DNA of 64,000 bases from Gnetum montanum (GCA_015680685.1 MNCI01006151.1:576155-640154); one strand, 5' to 3'; positions 1 through 11,621 are shown, counted from the first letter of the stretch. Program-made: numbers and translations. Notes: a model not told the origin generated them from the letters alone.

Positions 1-1113
1 GAAAACAAAAAGAAATTCCAAGATTTATAGAAAATGAATAGTGCCTAAGGGCAACAAGTAATAGCCCTCATAATGAATCTCTATTTTAGTGTTAATAGAT
101 TTATGTAGAGTGTTTTTTTCATAGTGATCAAACCACAACTAAGGTTTGGAGGGCTTTTGCCACCATGGTGATGCTGAATCTACTTTTGGAAGAAACACAA
201 ATTAGAAACCCTTAGTTCAACTAAATTTACTCCTTTGACATCAATGATGAAGCCAAGAAGCTCATTCGTGTTTTTCTCACATACTAGGTGGGTGGCATTG
301 ATATCAAATTCAAGGCTTCTAAGCCTGAGTTGTTGTAGCCATCATCTTCTCACCAAATTGCATCCATGAGGTGCAATGAGGCAAACATAAACACTTCCCT
401 AGCATCCAACACAATGGAAGCATGGCCATGAAATCCCAATAGCAGCAAGTTCTAGTAGTGATTGCTCGAGGAAAAAGGAGTAGAGGACATGAGAAGAGTA
501 ATGCATCTACAAAATGAACCTTCATTTCTACATTACATGGTGGAATACTAACCCTTATCCATGCCATGTGATTGGGATAAACATGAGTCATCAAGAAAAT
601 TTTAATTAAATAATACTATGCCAAAGACATAGTATAAAGAAATGCATATATATTAGTTATAATTTGAGTTTTCTTCTTCTAAAAAATAATGATAATTTGA
701 GTATTATTTAGCTTGATTTTTTGAATAAGTTATAAATTCTTATGGTGGTTATGATTTAATACCCTAGATATTTTGTAATCTACCCCATCTTTTCATGATG
801 GTTGTAACTACCTTAAAGTCACTGTAAAAAGGCTTGAAGGGTAGATTAGAAAAGAGGGGATTTTGGAAAGATCAAGAAGATACTTAGAAGAATCTTAAAG
901 ATTGTAAGATGGCTTGTTAAAGACATCAATTCAACTACTTTGTTTTAATCCTCTGAGTTTATTTCTTCCCATTTTGTTTTAGTTAATTATCTAATGGTTT
1001 AGATAGTATCATGTTTGGAATTTAATTTTGGGATTTTCTAGGTTGCCTTTTTTGCTCTATTTTTGCACAATATTAGACTTATATTAAGGTTTTCCAAATA
1101 ATAGCTTATGTTG
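1..1113 (+). repeat. Element C 5' LTR, first part (cut by window start and by element A)
   Basis: This stretch is repeated at about 37027-38175 in the same orientation. Shared phrases include agaaattccaagattta near the start and gcttatgt at the end. The repeat resumes at 7147, directly after element A, so it is one long LTR split by an insertion. The second copy follows a polypurine tract at 36971, which identifies the pair as the LTRs of element C. By eye the copies differ at roughly 10-12% of positions, mostly transitions. The last five bases, TGTTG, are the target duplication of element A. No credible coding frame is seen. Confidence 0.8.
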
Positions 1114-1927
1114 GGATGAGCCACGATATCGCATCCGCGATATTGCGTCTGCCCCACGATATCGTGTACACGATATTACGGCCTACCGTAATTTCTATAA
1201 ATAAGAGGCGGCTTTCCCTATTCTAGACACTTAGACTTAGACCCTTAGCTAAACTCTTGTAGTTTTACCATTCTAGAGTTAGAATAATTTCCATGTGCCC
1301 ACGGTAGGAGTCTTAAAGTGAATAGATCTTTATTTGAGCAAATTGTACATGAGCACACATTTGTGTAGGGTAATAAAGATGAACTTTATGATAAACCTTG
1401 TAACATGTGGACTAAGATAAATAGTAATTAATTATTGTTGAATGTTTAAATGCTTTCCTAGTTAATTAATCTCTCTCTTAACCCTTAACTCTCTTAGTTA
1501 AGTACACTTAGTACGACCGCTTCAAGCATGTGTGTAGTGCTTGATAACCTAGTAATGAGTAGCATTTGGTAATCCCAGTAGTGTTGCACTGGTTCAGGAT
1601 GTGTGCAGCAAGTGGGAACAGATACTGGTGTTAGGAACAATTAGAACATAGTTAGTGAATAGTTAATGGAAGTTAGTCACTTAGTTCTCTTCACCTTCCC
1701 CTATTAGCATAAGACATTAAAAAGATAAAAGATATAAAAATCATATACCTCAAGCTTACTTAACCATACAATCGTGAGAATATAAGTAAGTTTGGGAAGA
1801 CAACAAATGTTTAACCTTAAGTGTTCCATTAAGGCACATAAGCACTTACTCCTTGGAGTTCAACCGGATTGCGCGTGAAACACTTGTATTTGTATGGTTG
1901 AGTGTAGGGGTACCTCACCACTCATCA
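1114..1927 (+). repeat. Element A 5' LTR
   Basis: It begins GGATGAG (family start TGATGAG, first base mutated) and ends CTCATCA, so the termini are inverted repeats. It is 814 bp long and matches 6382-7141. U3 carries palindromic GATATC repeats followed by a TATA box. Relatives are the solo LTR at 40081-40987 and the LTRs of element B; all share the U5 ending near ggggtacctcaccactcatca. Confidence 0.85.
1123..1205 (+). promoter_or_regulatory. LTR promoter of element A: palindromic GATATC cluster plus TATA box
   Basis: A perfect 18-bp palindrome, ATATCGTGTACACGATAT, lies at 1159-1176 and overlaps a 12-bp palindrome, CACGATATCGTG, at 1155-1166. The inverted repeat TACGG-CCTA-CCGTA occupies 1177-1190. 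A TATA box, CTATAAATAAG, follows at 1195-1205. A shortened version recurs in the 3' LTR with its TATA box at 6439-6449. A U3 promoter role is inferred from position. The cluster is unusually rich in CpG for this window. Confidence 0.65.
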
Positions 1928-1928
1928 T

Positions 1929-1948
1929 TGGAGTCGTTGCCGAGGACT
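1929..1948 (+). other. Primer binding site, tRNA-Asp type (element A)
   Basis: Two bases after the 5' LTR the sequence reads TGGAGTCGTTGCCGAGGACT. The complement of the plant tRNA-Asp 3' end is TGGCGCCGTTGCCGGGGATC, so about 15 of 20 positions agree and most differences are CpG decay. Athila-type elements are known to use this primer. Confidence 0.75.
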
Positions 1949-2467
1949 TAGTTGTTTGTGCACTATGTAGAACATAGGAAATAATCCATATCGTTGGAAT
2001 GCTAGAACGAATCCTTAGGGTTGATCAAAGGAAAGATAAAACAATGGTAAATCACACACCAAACAAGATGAAAATGTCTTCTTCTTTGCATAAGAGCAGT
2101 TGAGATAGTCGGCGGCATAATACACGTAACCAAGATCTGCCAGTTCCTCAACAATTTTGGGTAGTGTATACTCATCATGATGAGTATGTACCTGACTTTA
2201 CCTTTATTCTCCATCAAGATGAAAAAATGTATTGGAGTGGCTTGGAGGGTAACATAGTGTTGCCTCTAGACTGATCAGTCCCCAACATGCTCCTTCTTGC
2301 TCTCTCATGAATAGACATGTCATTTTTATACATAGAATACATTGCAGGTGATCATGACACAAGGGACTATAATCCCACATAAGTGCAATGTCAACGGGAC
2401 TTGTGACAGGAGAGTTACCACACATCTTTGAAGGGTAAATGGCCCCATTACGTCCTACACGTTTTAA

Positions 2468-4410
2468 GTGAAATTGGAGATGGTGAACTGGTTTCAACAG
2501 GTTCCCCACCAAATGATGTTCCTCCTTCTAATGATGGTCAGGAGGTGGTGTATCAGAACCTCCAATCCATGGTTTAGAACCTTGGTTTTGATTCCCATGA
2601 ACACGAAGTGTTCAATGAGGGAACACAAACACATGATAAGGGTGGACGTTCTTATCATAATCACGATTGGGGCCGAGACCACTGAAGAGAAGGTAGAAAA
2701 CATCATCATGGCGATGGTTCTCCTTCTTCTTCACCTTCATCATCACATTCACCCTCTCCTTTAGTGTTTGGAAGTAGTCATAAGGAACCTAACTATGAGG
2801 ATAAAGGGAAACAGAGTGAAAAACCTCGACGAGACAGTCGAGAATGAGGACGAGAGCACTCTAGGAAATCACAGCATAGAAGAAGGGAGAGTAGGGAACC
2901 ATGTAGACATCATAGACGCTATGAAAGAGATGACCATGAAGAACCCTTACTCGCAACCAGAAGCATGTTAGATATCACAAAGGCCATAAGAGTTCCAACA
3001 AGGCATCAAAAAGATAGTAGGATCAATAGGTTAGACATGAATAACATCCCACGATTTGAAGGGGGATACAACGCTGATCCTCAAAATCACCTACAATAAT
3101 TCCATGATGCATGTGCCTTGCAAAACATAGAAAATGAATGGAAAAAACTAAAGTTGTTCCCAAGGACACTAGTGAAAGAAACGGAAAGCTGGTACTGGTC
3201 CTTAGAACCAGAATCCATTTGGAGGTGGAGTATGATGCTAGAATTGTTTAATGATAAGTTCCAAACGTACTCTTGAGTGTCTAACCTACAAAAGAAAATC
3301 CAAGAATGGAAGCAAGGAAATCATGAACCATTGGATGCTACCATGGGCCGCTATTATGCACTGTTACATTGTTGTCTTGGCCATGGTTATTCATAGCGGG
3401 ATCAACTATGCCATCTTGTGGACGGACTTAGGCATGAAATGAGGAGAACCCTTGGAACGTATGCCCAAGGGAGATTATCAGAGCTTAGGTCCCATTAGGT
3501 CCATAAATTGCTAGAGCAAGTAGCCAAAGAAGAAGGAGAGCTATGTAAGAGAGAAAGTGCGGAAGAGTACAACCGAGATCCTTCCCTCCGAAAAAGGGGA
3601 GTGAGATTCTATGAGGAGGAGGAAGAGTCACCACTCGAAGATATGGTGAATAGGAAAACCTTGCTGCTCCAAAAATTAACAACAAAAGTGTTGGCAAAGG
3701 TAGACCAAATATGGGACTCCCTGGATAGTAGATTTGAAACCGTTCTCAAAATTGTAGAGGAGTCTAGGGAGTGAGGTAGTGACTATGAAAAAAAGAAAAA
3801 GAGGGACATGGACAATGCATGTAACAAAGGTAAGGGTAAAATGGCCATTACCAAAGAGGTTGTAGATTCTGATACAGAAAATGACGGTGGATGTGAGATA
3901 TGCCAATACGACCATCCTAAGGAATGTTGCCCAGTAATCTAAAATCTACAAGAGTCTGGGGTGTATGCACTCAACCCATGACTTAACAAATGACAAGCAC
4001 CCCGACAGTTACCTTATCCCAAAGGTAACCCATGGCAGTTCCACCAACATTCAATGTATTATCCAAGTGAAACTCCATCAAAACCTATTGAGAAACACCA
4101 ATAGTGGCAATACCCACAGTCATGGGGGATGCCACCACCAAGGCAACAATACCCTTACTGACAACTAGATCCATATGGCTACTACATGTAGTAGCCAATA
4201 TCTCCACATGACTTTGTTGGTCATGTGACACCACAACGTCACTACCAAGGTTAGGAGTATTATAGGACTCCTTCTCCTAGGGGAGACAACCCATAGACAT
4301 ACCATCCTCCAAACCCATCGACAACTCTCACACCGATAGCTCCATTACCATCCACTCCAGCAATGCAAGGGGAACTTCCCATTCAATCGTAGTAATGAAA
4401 TGCTACGAGA
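2468..4410 (+). pseudogene. Element A gag (decayed)
   Basis: This is a nucleocapsid/capsid polyprotein remnant with stops and frameshifts. From about 2815 one frame is very rich in Arg, His, Ser and Glu (RS/RE-like). The capsid core follows at about 3040-3480, including a segment reading LKLFPRTLVKETESWYWSLE, the usual retrotransposon gag pattern of a W-containing helix. A charged linker lies at 3508-3774. A knuckle-like CEICQYDHPKECCP is encoded at about 3894-3936, and a Pro/Gln/Tyr-rich tail covers 4060-4400. Element B encodes the matching linker, and its tail has the same WGMPPP motif. The start codon cannot be assigned. Confidence 0.75.
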
Positions 4411-4449
4411 GCTATGAACCTTTAACTTGTTGCTAGTTCTAACAACCGT

Positions 4450-5160
4450 ATGAAGAGAAGACATTTCTTCAGAACCAACAGTCCAACCAAGCTCTCACAA
4501 CCACAAGCGGTTGAGCCACTGAACACTTCTCCATCAAATAAGGCTTCAAAGCTCCCTTCAAACCAAAAACTAAGCTCAACCCACACGGTTATGTTAACAC
4601 ATTCCGTTACTAACTGGATTAAGAAGGGCCACCTTCCCAGGAAATTCTCTAACCCTGGAAGCCCTTTAATCTATCTCCAAGTCATTGGGAATGAACCATG
4701 TAAAGCTCTTCTTGATTCATGTTTTGGAGTCAACTTAATATCACAAGAGCTTGGAACCTACCTCCATTAAAAAAGAGCAATATTCACTTAGAGCTAGCTG
4801 ACCAATCCATCACCGTTCCCTTAGGATTGGTGGAGGAAATTGTTACCACTGTGCATACCCAGCTGATTTCCTAGTGATACAAGTAAACAATGATAAAGGG
4901 GACTTCCCAATAATAATGGAAAGGGCATGGCTAAGTACCATAAATGCATGCCTAGGAATCCATGATATTTCCTTGGAAATATCTAAGGAAAGCACTTTTG
5001 GAAAGATCGAGAAGAAAGTTCCATGCATCACATATAGTGATACAAGGTGTGATTGCATACAGGAATGTTTAGCATTGCTTGCATTCAACCAGTGTGCCCA
5101 GGAAAGTAACAAACACTTCCTACTTCTAAACAGGAATGTTCAGCATTGGTTATGGAACTA
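4450..5160 (+). pseudogene. Element A aspartic protease (decayed)
   Basis: The frame at 4450-4770 ends in a segment with CKALLDSCFGVNLIS, corresponding to the LLDSGAxVNLIP active-site motif of Athila-type proteases. The Asp and Ser remain but the Gly is gone. After a frameshift the second half (4874-5160) reads GDFPIIMERAWLSTINACLG, matching the family's IPIILGRPFLATAxA strand, with Gly-Arg degraded. Normally RT follows directly. Here it does not, so the polyprotein stops after protease. The enzyme is certainly inactive as it stands. Confidence 0.75.
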
Positions 5161-6381
5161 AACAAACATGTTCCCTCTAACTAAGAACCTCTCTCACTTC
5201 CTACTTCTCCCTTCCTTGTTTTCTTATAATGGTATGACTCTTTGACGGAAGCATTCTTGTTACTCTAGGTGGATGGATTGGCCAAATGTATTAATACGAA
5301 GTCACCAGATGTAGATTGTTTGAGGCTAGATTTGGAATGGGATCTACTAAGTCACATTAACCATTAATACACAAGGGGCTATACACCACCTTGTTCTTGA
5401 GACTCCATTCCATTCTCTTCTTTCCATCCTTCTTTCTCCATTTTCACCTCATTTCTGGTTGTATCAATAGTATATATTTTGGTTGATGCATTTTTTTTAT
5501 TTTTGGTAAATTCTTGTGGTTAAGAATTTAAATCCTGCTTCCAAATGGCATTTCTAGAGCCTACAAACTCTTTGAATGTAGGATTGTTAGGGCGTTAGGG
5601 GCATGAGCCTGCTTTGGGGAGGACCCACTGGCATTCCTATTTGGTGCATCAATTAATTTCTTTCCCTTAAAACATTTTTGCAATTAACATTTATTTTGTT
5701 CATTTCCATCCCTAACATCCATTTTATTAGCGTTGCCATTATTTCTTTTTCTCCATCTTTCTTATTTATTATCTTTTTCCATTCTATCACTACTAGAGGA
5801 TTACTCTTAGTCATGGGGGTCCTAGTCCAATTTTTTCAATTTTCTCTTAACGACTACATCTTGGGTAGTCACCAGTGTTATATCTCTAGAATCCACATTA
5901 GCCATATTACAAATTAGTCAATGAACCTTACATCGAGGCAAGGTATCAATTGCATTGTGATTTATTTATCCTTGCTAATATAAGATTGTGTTGTGTGTGT
6001 GCAGATGGCAATCATACAACAATGGATTGGATTTGGAGGGAACACTTAGAATGGACTGGTGCTGGAGTAGTTATGCAAGGAACAAGATTGATGGCACGCT
6101 TATGGATGACCAACGGAAAGTGCAATCTTGGCGTCGGTAGCAATAGACTTCTTCTTTTTTCTCTCTCTCTTCTCTCTTCTCCCTCAACTACCAAATAAGG
6201 CTGGATGTCAAATGTGTATAGTGTTTACTCTTGTGGTCATGAACACTAATATTGGCATGTATTGTAATGATGATCCATTCACATGTCACCCCATTCACCA
6301 TTAGTGTCATTCAAGTCAATAATCCCATACCTTCCTAATATTTTGTAAGGAACTCAAGGACGAGTTTTCATTCAATCATGG
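5161..6381 (+). other. Element A 3' noncoding region (pol deleted)
   Basis: No RT, RNase H or integrase motif is visible on either strand. The stretch holds T-rich tracts, a gtgtgtgtgcag acceptor-like sequence just before an ATG at 6005, and near its end aaggaactcaaggacgag followed by a degenerate polypurine stretch (catgggg) at 6378. Element B has the related ataaggaacttgagg before its own 3' LTR, which supports reading this as the 3' end of the internal region. Confidence 0.6.
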
Positions 6382-7141
6382 GGATATCGCATCTGCCCCA
6401 CGATATCATGTATGCGATATTACGGCCTGCCGCAATTTCTATAAATAAGAGGTGACTTTCCCTATTCTAGACACTTATACTTAGACCCTTAGCTAAAATC
6501 TTGTAGTTTTACCATTCCAGAGTTAGAATAATTTCCATGTGCCCGCAGTAGGAGTCTTAAAGTGAACAGATCTTTATTCGAGCAAATTGTATCTGAGCAC
6601 ACATTTGTGTAGGGTAATAAAGATGAACTTTATGATAAACCTTGCAGCATGTGGACTAAGCTAAATAGTAATTAATTATTGTTGAATGTTTAAATGATTT
6701 CTTAGTTAATAGTTACGTACACTCAGTACGACCGCTTCGAGCATGTGTGTAGTGCTTGGTAACCTAGTAATGAGTAGCGTTTGGTAATCCCAGCAGCGTT
6801 GCACTGGTTCAGGATGTGTGCGGCAAGTGGAAATGGATACTGGTGTTAGGAACAATTAGAACGTAGTTAGTGAATAGTTAATGAAAGTTAGTCACTTAGT
6901 TCTCTTCACCTTCCCCTATTAGCATAAGACATTAAAAAGATAAAAGATATAAAATTCATATACCTCAAGCTTACTTAACCATAAAACGACAACAATACAA
7001 GTAAGTTTGGGAAGATAGCAATTGATTAACCTTAAGTGTTCCATTAAGGCATGTCAGCACTTATCCTTGGAGTTCGACCTGATTGCGCATGAAACACTCG
7101 TATTCGTATGGTTGAGTGTAGGGGTACCTCACCACTCATCA
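6382..7141 (+). repeat. Element A 3' LTR
   Basis: This matches 1114-1927 with small deletions. About 14 bp of the palindromic U3 cluster and about 35 bp after a TTAAT in the middle are missing. It ends CTCATCA and is followed by the duplication TGTTG. The exact start is blurred because the outermost bases of U3 are altered. The TATA box CTATAAATAAG is kept at 6439-6449. Confidence 0.8.
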
Positions 7142-7828
7142 TGTTGTATTAGAAAAGCATCTTGAGAAATTTAATAGTAATGTCTTATAGAAATTGCCTA
7201 TTTGAGTTTAGGAAATCTAGAAAATATTTGATACTTTGAGATGACTAAAATAGCTTCTTTATTTTTAAAGTTTGTTTCCTTAATATTGCAATTTAGAAAT
7301 TGCCAAAGTTTTCTAGAAGTTCTATTGTTTACAATTCCTGACTAATATTAACTAGCCAAAGAGAAGCTTGGACTTTATTGTTTACAAAGCTTTTTAGTAG
7401 TTAAATAAAAGTGTCTTTTATGAAATTTCTTGTTCAGTTCAGAGGATTTGGATGATTTGTAATAGATTGAATTGGAATAGCTTTATTTTGAAGTGTTTTC
7501 TTATGTTAATTTATCTTACTTAAATGTTTGAGATTCTGCAAAAATCTACTTTCTTTTCTTTTCTCTTTCTAAAATCCATTGAATCTCACTCTATTTGTAG
7601 TCATCTTGAGGAATTTCCTCTTTGGGGAAAATTAGGATTAGATTGGAAAAATTGTTCTCAAACATTTGTGTGAAATTTTATTTGTTACAAGTAATGTACT
7701 ATAGGGACTATATAGACTAAGTGATTTGAAAAAATAGGAATGTTCAACAACTCATAGTATTCAGCAAATTTAGTTGAATTTCTTTTATGATAGCTACTTA
7801 TAGTTTCATACACAACCCAACCATTTAA
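7142..7828 (+). repeat. Element C 5' LTR, second part
   Basis: This continues the LTR interrupted at 1113 and matches 38176-38859, including tagaaaagcatct at the start and tttcatacacaacccaaccattt at the end. The first five bases are the element A duplication. An unresolved base (n) lies at 7829, where LTR and internal sequence meet. The following ttggttacctaa could be a primer binding site, but I cannot assign a tRNA. Confidence 0.75.
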
Positions 7829-8167
7829 NCTTGGTTACCTAATTTCATTACATCCAAAGAGATTGATAGTCCTAGCACACCAATGGTTCCTTTTATTGCT
7901 AGGAGGGATTTAAAAAATTAGATATCATTTTGAGTTGATGATCAAACAGACTGATAGTTTGGAAGATTTCAAAGGTTCCAAGGAAATTCTTAATTATAAG
8001 AATGATTATTCATCAAAAGAAGAATAGAAGAAGGCTCCGGAGTTTGGGACAAGAAATGAAGTAAAAACTAAAAGGATAAGAAGATCACCCCTTCTATCTA
8101 GTTTATTAGTCTATAAGAGAAGGTCAAAGAAGTATAAGAGTTTGATGATCAAAAGTAATTTTAAAAG

Positions 8168-9481
8168 ATGGAAAATCTACAACCAATGAATCCTTGGCAA
8201 AGAGTTACACCATTAGGATTTCAAAATTACAATGATATTCCTAAGATGGTTTATAAATATTTACCTAAGCCTTTTATTCTTGAAAAAGCTCACTTAGTTA
8301 AAGAATACATTCACTTATTTGAGTTAGCTTTAGCTCATGCAAATATTCAACACCAAGACCAAGCTTGTAGGTTGTTTGTAGGAAATTTAAAGGATATGGC
8401 TTAAATTTAGTATTCAAACTTGCCAAAAAATAGTATTACAAGTTGGGATGATATGAAGAGTCTTTTCTTGGCCCAATTTGGTAATCAATTAGATCAACAA
8501 AAATAATACTATGGGCTAGTACAAGCTAAGCAAGGAGTTAAAGAGTCAATTAGAGATTTCAACATTAAATTCAATGAGTTTGTGGGCTCTTTCAAAGATA
8601 GTATAGACCATCAGATGAAATGCTTAGAGATACTTATCTTAAGGCTATGAATACTAATATTTCAATCTTGTTAAGGACAACTCCAAACTTGCTAACACTG
8701 AATGACTACTTTAGTGAAGCTATACAGTCAGAAAAACAATTAAACTTGAACAATGAAGAGATTATCATAACGCAAAAAAGAGAAGAGAAAATCATGATTC
8801 TTGTGTAAGATTTTATAAAACTTAAGACATTACCCAAGCCATCTCATATTAAGATAAAGCAAAAGTTATAAAGTAAAGAAACTGAAAGGGAATAGTTAAT
8901 GAAAAACTTGTTCAACAAAGTAGTGAAATTAGAAAAAGCTTTGCCAAAAGTAAAATCAAGAAAGAAAAGAAGTATAAAAGGTATAAGCATCAAGATTCTA
9001 AGTTAGTAGAAGATGAGGATGAAAATGATCTTACTATGTCAAACATCCTTAATATTGAATCAAATAATGAGATATCTAGTGTTTATTAGGCAAGTAAACC
9101 TTCTAATAATGGATCTAGTGATACCTCTTCCATGTCAAGTTCTAAAGGGGATATATCATCAAATGAAGAGTGTAATAACAATGATGAAAACAGATATAAT
9201 CTACAATTAAAAGAAATATTAACTACTTCTAGGCCTTCAAACATCATTTCTAATCCATCTACTAAGAGAAAGGTTTTTAAATTAAGTAGAAAGGAGAAAA
9301 ATAAAAGTAACAAAGATAAAGTAGATCAAAGTTCTCAAAATCAAAATCATAATAAATGGATGAAGAAACAAGGTTTTTATGGAGAAGGAGAATATGATCT
9401 AGTTGAAGATCTAAAACACATCAAGGCCAACACTAGTATACATGAATTGTTACAAATAGGAGATCAGAGAGAAGAGCTTTA
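8168..9481 (+). pseudogene. Element C gag (decayed)
   Basis: The first open segment starts at ATG 8168 and covers about 78 codons, with LPKPFILEKAHLVKEYIHLF near the front. After a stop the next segment has ITSWDDMKSLFLAQFGNQ, then LVQAKQGVKESIRDFNIKFNEF. That W/F helix pair is typical of the plant retrotransposon gag domain. A Lys/Ser/Asn-rich, weakly structured stretch follows (9013-9481). Two or more frame changes separate the parts. Codon use is very AT-rich. Confidence 0.75.
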
Positions 9482-9601
9482 GGGCTTATTAAAGGTAAAA
9501 GGAGAGTTGGAGAGTTAGAGTTAAGCTATGTATCCAAGATTGATAAGACAACAAAAACTAGTTATAATTGTACTCCTGATAAAGAAGCTCCTCCTTTTCT
9601 A

Positions 9602-10087
9602 TTGACAATGAAGTTAAAGAAGAAATACCCTCATAATTGTTTAATTGGTTCGAGAGATACATCTAGTATCATGTCAATGTTTGTATGCAAAAATCTTGGT
9701 TTGACTCTTGAACAATCCAATAAGAAGATTGTTCAAGCGGATAAAAGTAGAGTGAATATTATGAATACAATACCCAATGTCCTATTAGAAATCACTTTTC
9801 AACCATGTATAAAAAGTAGAGTAACTATTCAAGTGGTTGATATTCCAAATTCATACAGTCTTTTGTTTAGTAGAAGTTGGAGTAAAAATTTCTCTAGGTA
9901 CATATCAATAGATTATTCACACATGTGGCTACCTTGGAAAGGGGAACCAACTCAAATATACATTTATAGTAAACCATTGATGATTGAAAATATTAGTTTA
10001 AATGGAAAAAAATATTTGTTAAAACAAAAGCCTTTGAACTCAAAATTTGTACACTTCAAGAAATTTATAACTTGGAAAAAAGAATAA
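9602..10087 (+). pseudogene. Element C aspartic protease-like domain (decayed)
   Basis: This is an open segment of about 161 codons without internal stops. The region CLIGSRDTSSIMSMFVCKNL aligns by pattern with the ALIDSGAxxNxxP-type active site, but the catalytic Asp is Gly and the Gly is displaced, so it could not cut. Downstream YSLLFSRSWSKNF stands where LLGRxW is expected, and a beta-strand-rich tail follows. A stop (10085-10087) separates it from the RNase H-like domain in the same frame, so the two were probably one polyprotein. Confidence 0.65.
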
Positions 10088-10465
10088 TCTCAAGATGAGA
10101 GTAAATGGGAATTATACTTTGATGGTTCTTGTAACTTCAAAGGTGCAGGAGTTAGAGTAGTTCTAGTAAAAGATGATTCCCAAAAAATTTTAAGGGCAAT
10201 TCATCTCTCTTTCCTTTGTACTAACAACAAGGCTAGTATTGGAGTTAAAACATATTTGGAAAAAGGAATCAAGGTAATCACCATAAAAGAATAATCGACA
10301 TTAGTTTGTGAATAGATTAAAGGAAATTGTGTAGTAAAAAGAATATTCTTGCAACCTTATAAATAAATTATTTGTATATTGTCAGATCAATTTCATTACT
10401 ATAAAATTACAACATATAGATAGAGAAGATAATTATATAGTAGATGATTTAGCAAATGTAGCTTC
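10088..10465 (+). pseudogene. Element C RNase H-like domain located upstream of RT (decayed)
   Basis: Continuing the protease frame, the translation gives KWELYFDGSCNFKGAGVRVV, the first strand and catalytic Asp of the additional (archaeal-type) RNase H seen in Tat-like elements. Then come FLCTNNKASIG (family CTNNxAEYEAL, with the catalytic Glu lost) and a tail with VDDLANVAS (family ADALAxLAS), so the domain is nearly full length. In Tat elements as usually described, including element D here, this domain follows RT. In C it lies between protease and RT. Several in-frame stops show it is inactive. Confidence 0.7.
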
Positions 10466-10475
10466 AACATCAGAT

Positions 10476-11621
10476 GTGAAAAGGAATGAAAGATACAAAG
10501 GGATAGCGATTGAGGATGAACATCATCCATTAGTATCAAATAACATAAAGCATTTAAAAGTATTTGAAGATGATGATCAATTGCTTAGATTCTTGAGAAA
10601 TAAGCATGAATTCAAAAGTCAAATTATATCTAAAATAGTAGCAAGGTCTAAGACAAATTCCATTCCCAAAATAGTGATTAATTATGAACATGAATTTAGC
10701 AAAAATCTACTTACTAGAAAAGATATATAGAACCCAAATGATCAAGCTTATGAAGTGGTGAATCTTGGATCTATCAGGATAGCAAAGATGTTAAATGTCA
10801 CAAAGGAAAAGGATTTAGTCTTTAAGAAAAATTTATTATTACTCTTAAAAAATAATTTAGAAAATTTTACTTGGTCTTATGATGATCTTAAAGCTTTTAG
10901 ACCAAATTTGATGACACATAAAATTCCTTTAGTAAATGGTTGTAAATTAATTAAATAAAAATAAAGAAAATTTAATCCATCATTTGAACTAGCCATGGAA
11001 GCTGAAATCAAGAAGTTATTGCAAGCCCAAATTATATATCTAGTATGATATTTGACATGGCTTGATAACCTTCTTCTAGTAAGGAAAAAGAATGCCAATA
11101 TTAGGCTTTGTTTAGATTTTAGAAATTTGAATGAAGCCTTTGAAAAAGATAAATAACCACTTCATAAAATTGATGAAATGATGATCAAAGTATTAGGTTT
11201 TCAAGTATATTCTTTTCTAGATGTTTTCTTTGGCTATAATCAGGTTATGTTAGTTAAGAGTGATAGATATAAGATGACATTTATCACCAAGTGGAGATGC
11301 TTACCAGAGAATGCCATTTGGATTGTCAAATGCTAGAGCTACTTTCCAAAGAGCAATGGATTTATCTTTTAATGGCTTAATAGATGAATTTCTTGTGGTT
11401 TATTTTTATGATATCATTGTCTTTTTAAAAAGAAAGGAAGATCATATTGGTCACCTCCAACAAATTTTTGACAGATGTCATGAGTATGGTATTTCGTTAA
11501 ATCCTAAGAAATGAATCTTTAGAGTTAAGTCTAGAAGTTTGCTAGGTTATGTAATCCATAAAGAAGGAATTGCTATAGATAATGCAAGAGTCTAAGCAGT
11601 ATAGAATATCAAGCATCCAAT
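10476..11621 (+). pseudogene. Element C reverse transcriptase, cut by element D
   Basis: A pre-RT segment includes FEDDDQLLRFLRNKHEF (about 10570). The RT palm follows: FTWSYDDLKAFRPNLMTHKI, then ANIRLCLDFRNLNEAF, then YSFLDVFFGYNQV, then MPFGLSNARATFQRAMDL at 11311. The YxDD box is degraded to FYDI (about 11406-11417). The thumb reads GISLNPKK and then LGYVIHKEGIAIDNARV. The frame stops abruptly at 11621, where element D begins, and the connection to RNase H resumes at 32989. Many stops are present. Confidence 0.85.

Larger units (their letters stand above)
1114..7141 (+). mobile_element. Element A: Athila-like gypsy element lacking pol, nested in element C LTR
   Basis: Two LTRs (1114-1927 and about 6382-7141) enclose a tRNA-Asp-type primer site, gag and protease. 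RT, RNase H and integrase are absent. The 5-bp duplication TGTTG lies at 1109-1113 and 7142-7146, and the empty site can be read from the second copy of the host LTR near 38175. Over about 300 aligned bases the LTRs differ by some 5-6% (my count), less than the host LTR pair, which fits a younger insertion. It is probably an internally deleted, non-autonomous derivative related to element B. Confidence 0.85.

Noticed and set aside
5678-5917. Short hydrophobic ORF in element A 3' region as an env-like peptide
   Set aside because: It is T-rich low-complexity sequence without a signal peptide, cleavage site or counterpart in element B.
10877-11098. - strand open frame over the element C RT
   Set aside because: It is a shadow of the RT coding strand, whose motifs are on the + strand.
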